DNA of 64,000 nucleotides from JBBDWK01 sp040902885. GTDB taxonomy: Bacteria > Acidobacteriota > Terriglobia > Bryobacterales > Bryobacteraceae. The stretch lies in contig JBBDWK010000071.1 in NCBI GenBank assembly GCA_040902885.1, positions 37,101 to 101,100 on the forward strand. Reading direction: 5' to 3'. Shown in pieces: positions 28,152-36,577 of this stretch. How positions within the stretch are numbered: position 1 is the stretch's first letter; each line of letters begins with the position of its first letter. A program made the position numbers and the translations under genes. A model generated the notes under the pieces. The model had not been told where the DNA came from, searched no databases, and saw only the letters and a list, made by a program, of their open reading frames with translations.

Positions 28152-29957
28152 TTAGCGCTGCGGGATTACGGGAAGCAGCACATGCGAGGGGTATTCCGCA
28201 GTGTGATAAACCTTCTGGCGAGCGACAATCGGTTTGGTTTCGTAGGCGTTGTTGTCGGCGCCGGTATTTAGGTTCGGCAGATAGTAGGGGAAGTAGCTGC
28301 TGGAGAGCTCAATACGGATCTTGTGACCGGGGAGGAAAACATTGCCGGTCGCGCGCCAGAAATCGATCGTGTATTCGTAGACCGTGTCAGGCTGGATTGT
28401 GCTGAGCCTGTGGGGATTGAAGACGCCATTCTTCTCGGGATCACGGTAGCGGGCTCGCAGCACCCCGTCACACAGCAGGGCGGCATAGCCATCCGGAAAA
28501 ACGTCAATCAGCCGGACCATCCAGTCGGTGTCGCGCGCCGAGGTGGCGGCGTAGAGTTTGGCGCTGATCGGCCCGGTGACTTCGACCGGTTCCTTCAACG
28601 CGGGCGTGTCATAGACAAGCACCTCGTCTCCGATTGCGGGAAGGCGGGCGTCAACCGCGCCATCTATGTGGCCTCCCGTATAGGGACTGAGAGTGGGTTT
28701 GGCTGGGTCATAGGCATAGGCATCGAATGCAGCACCCGTCGGGCGTTTCGTGCCAAGCCGTCCATCGCCCTTAAGTGAGTTCGCCTTGCCGCCGCTGTCG
28801 AGATAGTACTTGGTCCACTGTGTTTGCGATAATGGCCAGTCCTCCTCCTGGTACCAGCGGTTGATGCCCATCACGAACACAGACACGGGCTTACCGTCCT
28901 TCACGCCGTTCTGGACGCCTTTCAACCAATGGTCGAACCAACGGCAGATAAGGCCGTCGAGATCAACCAGAGAATCGGCCCCATAATCGATGCCGGCGAG
29001 TCTTTGACTTACATTGATCGAGTGCATCCAGGGGCCAATCAGGAAATGCGGCCTGCGGGACTCGGGAGTCGGCCCGGTCTTTTTCATGCCAAGGTAGTTC
29101 TGCGGCGAGCCGGGAAAATTTGCGTCGAACCAGCCCGTCATCTGAAAGGACGGCACGCGCACGCGCTCATAGTCGTTGTAGGAGTTGCGCCGCCAGTACT
29201 GGTTGTCCACGTTGTTCTTGATCCACGCCTCGAACCAGTCCGCGTCGCGCACGCCCATGAAATTAAAGATGTCGGCATGCGGCAGGTGCGCCATGTTCTT
29301 CGAGCGGTAGTTGGTGAAGCCGCCGTAAGGGCCCGGCTCGATGATTTGCTCGACGCGTCCTGCCATCCGCGCTCCCCAATCAAGGGGCCAGCTTGCGAGG
29401 ATGCCGTTCTGATAGGGTGCGTTCCACAAGGCGCTCGAAGGCGGCGCCACCTGCGGTGCGATGGCCCTCAGGTGAGGAGGTGCCTGCGAGGCAGTCCACC
29501 ACTGTGTCCATCCGAGATACGAGCCGCCCATCATCCCCACTTTGCCGTCGCACCATGGCTGAGTCGCGATCCACTCGACCAGGTCGTAACCATCGGTCTT
29601 GTGTTTGTCCGTGAAAGGGTCCCAAAGTCCCTCGGAGTCATAGCGCCCGCGGACATCGGCAAGGACCAGCACATACCCACGCTGCACAAACCACTTGGAG
29701 CGAGCTACGACGGAGGGCAACAAATTGCTGTAGGGCGTCATCGTCAAGATCGCGGGCAACCGCGTGCCGTCCGCGACAACAGGCCGGTAAATATCCACCG
29801 AGAGGCGGACGCCGTCGCGCATGGCGACGCGGTTGCCACGTGTCGAGCTGACTTCGTACCTGGCGGCTGAATACTCGGCGGGGTCAGGCTTTTGAGCGCA
29901 AAGAGTGGAAAGCCAAAGCAGGACTGCCACGACGCGGAGCGGGTGGTGGAAAAGCAT
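28152..29957 (-). CDS. CocE/NonD family exported hydrolase (X-Pro dipeptidyl-peptidase-like)
   Basis: Serine hydrolase, 601 residues, of the family that includes cocaine esterase, alpha-amino-acid ester hydrolases and glutaryl-acylases. A signal peptide (about 1-21) is followed by MRDGVRLSVDIYRP, the ADVRGRYDSEG oxyanion region, and the nucleophile elbow GMMGGSYLGWTQW with Ser146. The catalytic His is probably in GPWMH. The C-terminal jelly-roll domain (from about 400; GPISAKLYAATSARDTDWMVRL, then LRARYRD) is typical. Start is ATG 29955-29957. Likely substrates are acyl esters or amides; the exact one is unknown. Confidence 0.9.
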   Translation of the reverse strand: MLFHHPLRVVAVLLWLSTLCAQKPDPAEYSAARYEVSSTRGNRVAMRDGVRLSVDIYRPVVADGTRLPAILTMTPYSNLLPSVVARSKWFVQRGYVLVLADVRGRYDSEGLWDPFTDKHKTDGYDLVEWIATQPWCDGKVGMMGGSYLGWTQWWTASQAPPHLRAIAPQVAPPSSALWNAPYQNGILASWPLDWGARMAGRVEQIIEPGPYGGFTNYRSKNMAHLPHADIFNFMGVRDADWFEAWIKNNVDNQYWRRNSYNDYERVRVPSFQMTGWFDANFPGSPQNYLGMKKTGPTPESRRPHFLIGPWMHSINVSQRLAGIDYGADSLVDLDGLICRWFDHWLKGVQNGVKDGKPVSVFVMGINRWYQEEDWPLSQTQWTKYYLDSGGKANSLKGDGRLGTKRPTGAAFDAYAYDPAKPTLSPYTGGHIDGAVDARLPAIGDEVLVYDTPALKEPVEVTGPISAKLYAATSARDTDWMVRLIDVFPDGYAALLCDGVLRARYRDPEKNGVFNPHRLSTIQPDTVYEYTIDFWRATGNVFLPGHKIRIELSSSYFPYYLPNLNTGADNNAYETKPIVARQKVYHTAEYPSHVLLPVIPQR

Positions 29958-30108
29958 ACCCCGAAACCTCTCGTTTGGCTCATGCTAGCACGGATGTATC
30001 CGTGGCAGTCGTGAAAAGCGGTTCCGGCGTGCCTGTTGTCCGTAATGCCTCGTTCGATTCACCGGACAAGTGGGACACGTCGACAAGCGGCGCCGCCCTA
30101 CCCTCCTG

Positions 30109-30843
30109 CTAGCGGGGCGGAATTCTTGAGAGCGCGGCAGTCGCAAGCAGCGCCAGGATCGCCAGCATCAACGCGGTAAATACAGCGAAGCGGCTGCGGA
30201 CATTGGTGGCTATCGCGAGCGAACCCGCCACCAGGAGCACTTTTACCAGCAGTATAAGGCCGTACGGGTTGTCAAAGATCGGCCAGCCACCCATATGATC
30301 GCGGGCTATGAGCGCTCCCGTTGTCACAAACAGAGCCACGCTTCCGGCGGCCAGAAGTGCGAAGCGCCGCGGTTGGACCGACTGCATGCAGGCCGTTAGC
30401 GCCAGCAGAGCGCCCAGCCAGGCGACCACAGCGAGGGCGTGAATCGCGAAGGCCGCCGAGACGTGGCCGAGCATGCCCTGGGTCGCGACTGTCGCGGCTG
30501 CCGGAATCAGCAGCAGAGGGCGCTGGCCAGTACCCGTCTCAATGCGGAGTTGCAGGTAGCCCATGCCAGTCGTGAACAGCAACGCCATGTGTACGGCCAG
30601 CATCAGGCCGTAGGGGGTTTCGAGCATCACCAACGCAAGGGATTCGCCCGAGAGGTCGCCGGCCGCGGAAAGCGTGGCCTGCCGCGCACGGATGATGGCC
30701 GCCGCGAGAGCAAGGAGGAAACCGCCCCCAAAGAACCAGCCCTCTTCACGGCCGGGCGATTGGTTTCGGTTCACAGCCCCGCGCCAGGTAGCGTGCCCGG
30801 TCATCAGCGCGAGACCCAGATAGGAGAGCGAAACGCTCAGCAT
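30109..30843 (-). CDS. CopD-like copper-resistance domain membrane protein
   Basis: Integral membrane protein of about 244 residues with seven or eight helices. The late motif NPYGLILLVKVLLVAGSLA and the Met/His residues in HMGGWPIF and LTGHATW regions resemble the CopD domain associated with copper handling. I use the ATG at 30841-30843; a TTG at 30874-30876 would add eleven residues, but neither has a clear ribosome site. No CopC-like partner is adjacent. It is divergent from the double-hydrolase gene. Confidence 0.7.
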   Translation of the reverse strand: MLSVSLSYLGLALMTGHATWRGAVNRNQSPGREEGWFFGGGFLLALAAAIIRARQATLSAAGDLSGESLALVMLETPYGLMLAVHMALLFTTGMGYLQLRIETGTGQRPLLLIPAAATVATQGMLGHVSAAFAIHALAVVAWLGALLALTACMQSVQPRRFALLAAGSVALFVTTGALIARDHMGGWPIFDNPYGLILLVKVLLVAGSLAIATNVRSRFAVFTALMLAILALLATAALSRIPPR

Positions 30844-30912
30844 TCGTTGAGCACAGAGAAAAATGATACGCCGCAAGACGCCGGGAAGTCACGCTTCTGG
30901 TAGGATCGGTCC

Positions 30913-33186
30913 ATGCACCGCTGCCTGGGTACCGAACTCGCTGTAATCTTCGCTGCCTTCGCACTCGCGTCGGCCGGCTTCGTGGGAACCCTTCATGCGC
31001 AGGGCCATCCACCCGCCGGTGGTCCCTCGCTTCCGGCCTGGAACGTTCTCTATGGCCAGAAGGAATTCGCCGATGCGCAGAGCATGTTTTCGAAGTATCT
31101 GCGGGGGCTTCGTCAGGAAGAACAGCAGCGGCGCTCGAAAGTAATCGCGGACTTGTCGTCCGCGGACGAGATCCGGCGCTACCAGCACGAAACAAGGGCC
31201 AAGCTGCGCGCTGCCCTCGGCGATCTTCCGCCCCGGACTCCGTTGAATCCGCGGACGACTGGAATTCTGGAACGGGACGGCTACGCGGTCGAGAAGGTGA
31301 TCTTCGAAAGCCGCCCCCGCTATTACGTCACGGCGAACATTTACGTCCCGCGGAAGGGTTCGCCACCCTACCCCGCGGTTCTCGCGCCCGTTGGCCATTG
31401 GGGCATGGGCAAGACGTTTGAGGAATATCAGCACCTGGGGATCTACCTGGCGCGGCGCGGCTATATCGTGCTGGTTTATGACGTGCCCGGACAAGGCGAA
31501 CGAAGGCAATACTTCAATCCGGTTCTCGGCCGCGCCCTCATCGACCCCGGCGGCTCCCACTGGTTCGTCACGCTGGAACACGGTTATGCCGGAGGACAAG
31601 CGATTCTCACGGGCGGCAACTACGCGTCGTATCTCGTGTGGGATGGAGTCCGCGCCCTCGATTACCTCACCGCACGAGACGATGTCGATAAGGAACGTCT
31701 GGCCTGCACCGGGACGTCGGGCGGCGGTTTGCAAGCCGAACTTCTCTCTGCCATCGACGAGCGAATTAAAGTCTCCATCCCGGTCTGCTATGGCGGCTGC
31801 AACCCGGACAATCCCACCCGGCCCGGGCTGAGCATCACGGACATCGACGCCCTCATCGCGCCCCGCCCGCTGCTCATGATCGAGGCGACAGGGGATCCCC
31901 GATCGGGTGTGATGGCCAAGCAGGAGCGCCACGAGGAAGTGGCCCACTTGTACCAGGTCGCGGGGCAGCCCGAGAAGACGCGCTTCATCGTCGTGGACGG
32001 CCCTCACGGTTACGTTCCCGGCATGCATCGGGCGGCCTACTCCTGGCTGAGCCAATGGTTCTTCGGGAAGAACCCGTCCGAAGAGAGTCTTGCTGAGCCG
32101 ATCACCGCCGTGGAGCCGGCGGAGAACCTGCACTGCACCCCCACCGGAGAGGTCACCATGTCGCTCGGCGGGGAAACTGTGTCATCCCTGAACCGGGCGC
32201 ACGCGCAACGGCTGGCCCCGGACAGAAGCAAGAGTACAAGTTCCGTAAATGCAGAGCGTTGGCGCAATAATCTTAAAGATAAAATTCAATCGAATATCGC
32301 CTTGGATCTTGGGCCGGAGCCGCCTCGTCCACGCACCCTGGAACGCATGGACCGCGGATCCTTCATCCTCGAAAAAGTCATCTACTACAGCGAGCCGGAG
32401 ATCTATGTTCCAGCCGTGCTTCTTCTTCCCAAAAAGGAAGGCCGTCGCCCGGCAGCGGTTTTCGTCAACGAAGACGGAAAGGCCGCCAAGGGGCTGCTCG
32501 ACGACCATCTCAGGCCGCTGGCCGAGGCCGGATATGCCGTCTTTTCCATTGACCCGCGCGGCATGGGCGAGACGGACCCCGAAACGCCGCGTTCCTCGAA
32601 ACCGACGGACTTTAAACGGTTCGTCCACGATTCGGAATCGGGGTTTTATTACGACGCGATGCGCGTGGGCAAGACCGTCGTCGGAATGCGAACGCGCGAC
32701 GTACTCGGCGCGGTGAGCTATCTCGCTGCCCACCCCGAAATCGACGCATCCCGCATCTCGGCGATCGGCCATGGCATGGGCGGACTGATTGTTCTCTATG
32801 CGGCGGCGTTCGATGAGCGGATTCGCTCCGTGGCGTCCACGGGAGCGCTTGTCTCGTATTCCTCCATCGTTGACAGCGAGCTCTACACGCATCGCTTCAG
32901 CTCTTTCGGACCCGGCTTCCTCCGCAACTTCGATCTGCCGGACCTCGCTTCACTGATCGCTCCCAGACCGCTGCTCCTGCAGAACTCGGTCGATGCGCTG
33001 CATCGCGTGCTGGATCCGGAAACGGTCCAGCAAACCTATCGCTCCGCGGCCGATGTGTATCAAGCCGCGGGACAGCGGGACCGCTTTCGGATCATCCACG
33101 ACGTGACGGCAAGCGGAATCGCCCAGCGGTATGAGGCGCTGCTGTCAGAGAGTTCCACGCCGCAATCCTCACGCGGTTCCAAATAG
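30913..33186 (+). CDS. Exported double alpha/beta-hydrolase protein, second domain lacking its serine
   Basis: Secreted 757-residue protein with two acetyl-xylan-esterase/dienelactone-hydrolase-like domains. A signal peptide (about 1-30) precedes domain 1 (about 110-400; YVTANIYVPRKGSPPYPAV), which has the nucleophile elbow ACTGTSGGG with Ser269 and the acid/His end region IDALIAPRPLLMIEATGD and VDGPHGY. Domain 2 (about 475-750) repeats the plan (PAVLLLPKKEGRRPAAV, IDPRGMGETDPE, LIAPRPLLLQNSVD), but its elbow reads AIGHGMGG, with glycine 621 in the serine position, and no matching late histidine is clear. AGGA at 30902-30905 supports the ATG at 30913. Domain 2 may be a binding or regulatory copy. 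It precedes receptor 3 by 114 bases. Confidence 0.85.
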   Translation: MHRCLGTELAVIFAAFALASAGFVGTLHAQGHPPAGGPSLPAWNVLYGQKEFADAQSMFSKYLRGLRQEEQQRRSKVIADLSSADEIRRYQHETRAKLRAALGDLPPRTPLNPRTTGILERDGYAVEKVIFESRPRYYVTANIYVPRKGSPPYPAVLAPVGHWGMGKTFEEYQHLGIYLARRGYIVLVYDVPGQGERRQYFNPVLGRALIDPGGSHWFVTLEHGYAGGQAILTGGNYASYLVWDGVRALDYLTARDDVDKERLACTGTSGGGLQAELLSAIDERIKVSIPVCYGGCNPDNPTRPGLSITDIDALIAPRPLLMIEATGDPRSGVMAKQERHEEVAHLYQVAGQPEKTRFIVVDGPHGYVPGMHRAAYSWLSQWFFGKNPSEESLAEPITAVEPAENLHCTPTGEVTMSLGGETVSSLNRAHAQRLAPDRSKSTSSVNAERWRNNLKDKIQSNIALDLGPEPPRPRTLERMDRGSFILEKVIYYSEPEIYVPAVLLLPKKEGRRPAAVFVNEDGKAAKGLLDDHLRPLAEAGYAVFSIDPRGMGETDPETPRSSKPTDFKRFVHDSESGFYYDAMRVGKTVVGMRTRDVLGAVSYLAAHPEIDASRISAIGHGMGGLIVLYAAAFDERIRSVASTGALVSYSSIVDSELYTHRFSSFGPGFLRNFDLPDLASLIAPRPLLLQNSVDALHRVLDPETVQQTYRSAADVYQAAGQRDRFRIIHDVTASGIAQRYEALLSESSTPQSSRGSK

Positions 33187-33237
33187 CCGCAGTTTCGCAA
33201 CGCCAAGACGGAAAAATCTGCCTCCGAGTTGCGGCCC

Positions 33238-33255
33238 GATGCCTAATGAGGCATC
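33238..33255 (+). repeat. Perfect inverted repeat in the receptor 3 leader
   Basis: GATGCC (33238-33243) and GGCATC (33250-33255) flank a TAATGA loop, about 45 bases before the receptor start. It lacks a T-run, so it may be an operator half-site pair or a weak hairpin in the leader. It is the only ordered element I see in this 114-base gap. Confidence 0.3.
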
Positions 33256-33300
33256 ATAGGCTTCATTAAAGATTCTTAATTCGTAACGGAGGTAGATTCA

Positions 33301-36300
33301 GTGAAGCAACTCTTCGTTCTGCTATGGGCGTTATGCCCGATCGCGCTTTACAGTCAGGCGACGTTTGGGACCATCACCGGCACGGTGACGGATTCCACCG
33401 GCGCCGTGGTACCGAACACAGACCTGCAGGTTACCAACCAGGGGACCAACATCAGCCGGTCCGCCACAAGCGGCGGCTCCGGCACGTACGAGTTCACCCA
33501 TCTCAATTCCGGAACGTACGCTATCACGGCCAAGGTGGCCGGGTTCAAGACGTTTGTGACGAGGGACATCGCCCTCGAAGCGCTCCGCACCGTTCGCGTC
33601 GACATCCAACTGGACGTGGGCGACGTGGGCATCGAGGTCTTGGTGCAAGGGTCGGCCCCCGTGGTCGAAACCGACGCGCCCAGCATTGCCGCCGCGAAGA
33701 CGCTGCGCGATCTGCGGGATCTGCCACTGAATATTCGCAGCACAGTCAGTGGAACTGGCGACAGCGGACTCTATCGGTACGTATTCATGACGCCGACCGG
33801 ATATCAGGGCGGCGGCTCGCGGTTTTCGCTGGGCGGCGGACGCGGCAGCCAGAACTACTTCAACGTGGACGGCATCAGCTCGAACTCGCCGGCATTCGGC
33901 AACTCCATCGGGCCGGCCAACCCGTCGTTCGAATCGATTCAGGAAGTGCGCTTCGAGATCGTCAATAATAAGGCCGAGTTCGGCGAGGTGTCGAATATCA
34001 CGGCGATCACGAAGAGCGGCGCGAACGATATTCATGGCGGCCTGTTCTGGTATCACGAAAATTCTGCCTTGAACGCCCGTCCCTTTTTCGCGGCGGCGCG
34101 CGGCCAGAATATCCGCAATAACTTCGGCGTGTCGATCGGCGGGCCTATCAAGTCGAATAAGGCGTTTTTCTTCGGCACGTTCGAAGGGGAGCGGCAACGT
34201 CAGCCCTCCATCATCGCGCCCAATCTTCCGACTACCTCCATGCGCCAGGGTGACTTCTCGCAGCTCCTCAACCAGTCGTCGCCGATTATCGTGCGCAACC
34301 CGCTCGCGGGCCGAACGCCGTTCCCCAACAACGTCATTCCCACAAGCCTGCTCAACCAGGGCTCGTTAGCGTGGCAGGATCGTTTCTTTCCGCTGCCGAA
34401 CTTCGGCCCGCCCGGGCTGACGGTGGCGAATTATCGCGAAACTGTGCCCCAGCAGCTCCGGCACGACCAGTTCGACATCCGGGTGGACTACAACGTGAAT
34501 CCGTCGAACAACCTGTATGCGCGCGTCTCGTACAAACGCTCGGAACCGAAGGTGCTCGACAGCGGCCTTCCCGCCGACCTCACGGGTTATCGGGTTCAGG
34601 TTCGCATGGCGCGCCAGGTTGCGATCTCCGATACGTGGACCATCACTCCGCGCCTGATCAACGAATTCAAAGCCGGCTTCGCGAGGAACTTCAACCCTGC
34701 CCGTGGCGACCTTCTCGGACAGGACCTCGTCGAGATGATCGGCATCCAGGGACTGCAGCACGCTCCCGAAGAGCAGAACATCCCCTCTGTCAGCATCGTT
34801 GGCTTCCACAGGGTGAACCAGCTCAACAAACAGGCCGCGGCCGAGAACACCTATCAGTTCGTGGACCAATTGACCCACATCCGCGGACGTCACACGATCA
34901 AGGCAGGCGTCGAATACCGGCCGCAACAATACAACGCGATCACGCCGGCGCAGTTCGGCTCGTACAACTTCACGGCGTTTGCCTCCGGCTATTCGTATGC
35001 CGACTTTCTCCTCGGCCTGCCGAACACCACTTCGCGCAACTACGTGCGCCCGTCGCGTTACGCGCGCTTCTTTTTCCTGAGCGGGTTCATTCAGGACGAC
35101 TTTAAGATCGCGCCAACACTGACGCTCAGCTACGGTCTCCGCTACGACTACAATCAGCCGGCGCGCGATAAGGACGACATCATCTTCAACGTCGACCCGG
35201 CGCTCGGCCGGCTCGTGGTTCCGAACCAGAACGTTCTCCAGCAGCACGTCAATCCGCTTTTCCCCAGCCAGGTACCCATCGTGACCGCCCAGGAGGCCGG
35301 CTTTCCCGCGCGCTCGCTTCGATCCTCCGACCGCAACAACTTCCAGCCGCGTTTCGGTTTCGCGTGGCGCCCCTTCGGAGGAACCAGCACGGTGTTGCGC
35401 GGCGGTTACGGCTTCTTCAACGACGACTTTACGGCCAATATCTTCTCGACGCTGTACGGCGGACCCTTCTCGGTGACGGAAGGATTTGTCAATGGAATCC
35501 AGAACGGAGCGCCGCTGCTCACTTTCCAGCGGCCGTTCCTCGACCGGGGAACCACCGGCAACGTGGACGTCACCGGAATAGCGACCGGCGTGCGCAACCC
35601 TTACGTCCAACAGTGGAACCTTACGTTGGAGCGCAACCTGGGCGCCTCGATCGGTCTTCGCCTCTCCTACATCGGAACTAAATCCACCCAGCTCGTATAT
35701 GGCCGCAATGTGAACCAGCCTCCCGCCAGCACGATTCCGTTCAGTCAAAGCCGGCGGCCCTTTCCGCAAATACGCAACATCATCCTGCGCGAGAACGGAG
35801 GCAGCCACATCTACCACGGCTTGAACACGCAGATCGAGAGAAAATGGCACGCCGGGCTCTCGTTCATGGGAGCCTGGACCTGGGCGAAGAACCTGACCGA
35901 TGTCGACGAGACGGGCAGCGTCGAAGGGGGCACCAACATCGAGAACGCGTTCAACCGCGCGCGCGAGCGTGGAAATGCACAGTACAGCCCGCGGCACCGC
36001 TTCATCTCCACCGTGATCTGGGAACTCCCGCTGGGCCGCGGCAAGCGGTACCTGTCGGACCCGGGCATAGCCGGCGCCATTCTTGGCGGTTGGCAGCTAA
36101 GCGGCTCTTACATCGCGCAGACGGGCGAATTCCTGACTCCTTCCTTCGCCGGCGCCGACCCTTCGAACACGCAAACCGTAGGCGGCATCCCGGACCGGAT
36201 CGGCAACGGGAATCTCCCCAGCGGCCAGCGGAGCATCGACGGATGGTTCGACGCATCGGCCTTCGCCGTGCCGGCCGCGGGGAATTTCGGCAACTCCGGC

Positions 36301-36546
36301 CGGGGCATTCTTGTGGGTCCTGGAAGGCAGACCGCCAGCGCCGCGCTCTTTAAGTCGGTTCCCTTCGGGGAGCGGATGAACTTGAGGTTTCAGATCAGCT
36401 TCACGAACCTGTTGAACAGGGCAAACTTCAACGTTCCCAACCTGAACATCTCAGCCGCAAATGCGGTCGGAAGCATCCGCGGCACTCAGAGCCGCGACCT
36501 GGCTGGTCCGCGCAACGCTCTCCTCGGCATCCGTTTGGATTTCTGA
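33301..36546 (+). CDS. Oar-like TonB-dependent outer-membrane receptor (receptor 3)
   Basis: Outer-membrane receptor of 1081 residues starting with GTG at 33301, supported by GGAGG about nine bases upstream. A Sec signal (ending LYSQATFG) leads to the regulatory-like domain (TITGTVTDSTGAVVPNTDLQ), plug (about 120-250; NNKAEFGEVSNITAITKSG) and barrel (ending LLGIRLDF). It is closer in length and opening motif to receptor 4 than to receptors 1 and 2. It follows the double-hydrolase gene and may import the products of that enzyme; this is inference from position only. Confidence 0.93.
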   Translation: MKQLFVLLWALCPIALYSQATFGTITGTVTDSTGAVVPNTDLQVTNQGTNISRSATSGGSGTYEFTHLNSGTYAITAKVAGFKTFVTRDIALEALRTVRVDIQLDVGDVGIEVLVQGSAPVVETDAPSIAAAKTLRDLRDLPLNIRSTVSGTGDSGLYRYVFMTPTGYQGGGSRFSLGGGRGSQNYFNVDGISSNSPAFGNSIGPANPSFESIQEVRFEIVNNKAEFGEVSNITAITKSGANDIHGGLFWYHENSALNARPFFAAARGQNIRNNFGVSIGGPIKSNKAFFFGTFEGERQRQPSIIAPNLPTTSMRQGDFSQLLNQSSPIIVRNPLAGRTPFPNNVIPTSLLNQGSLAWQDRFFPLPNFGPPGLTVANYRETVPQQLRHDQFDIRVDYNVNPSNNLYARVSYKRSEPKVLDSGLPADLTGYRVQVRMARQVAISDTWTITPRLINEFKAGFARNFNPARGDLLGQDLVEMIGIQGLQHAPEEQNIPSVSIVGFHRVNQLNKQAAAENTYQFVDQLTHIRGRHTIKAGVEYRPQQYNAITPAQFGSYNFTAFASGYSYADFLLGLPNTTSRNYVRPSRYARFFFLSGFIQDDFKIAPTLTLSYGLRYDYNQPARDKDDIIFNVDPALGRLVVPNQNVLQQHVNPLFPSQVPIVTAQEAGFPARSLRSSDRNNFQPRFGFAWRPFGGTSTVLRGGYGFFNDDFTANIFSTLYGGPFSVTEGFVNGIQNGAPLLTFQRPFLDRGTTGNVDVTGIATGVRNPYVQQWNLTLERNLGASIGLRLSYIGTKSTQLVYGRNVNQPPASTIPFSQSRRPFPQIRNIILRENGGSHIYHGLNTQIERKWHAGLSFMGAWTWAKNLTDVDETGSVEGGTNIENAFNRARERGNAQYSPRHRFISTVIWELPLGRGKRYLSDPGIAGAILGGWQLSGSYIAQTGEFLTPSFAGADPSNTQTVGGIPDRIGNGNLPSGQRSIDGWFDASAFAVPAAGNFGNSGRGILVGPGRQTASAALFKSVPFGERMNLRFQISFTNLLNRANFNVPNLNISAANAVGSIRGTQSRDLAGPRNALLGIRLDF

Positions 36547-36577
36547 TCAAGAGGCCGGCGAAACCGTTTGCGCGGCA

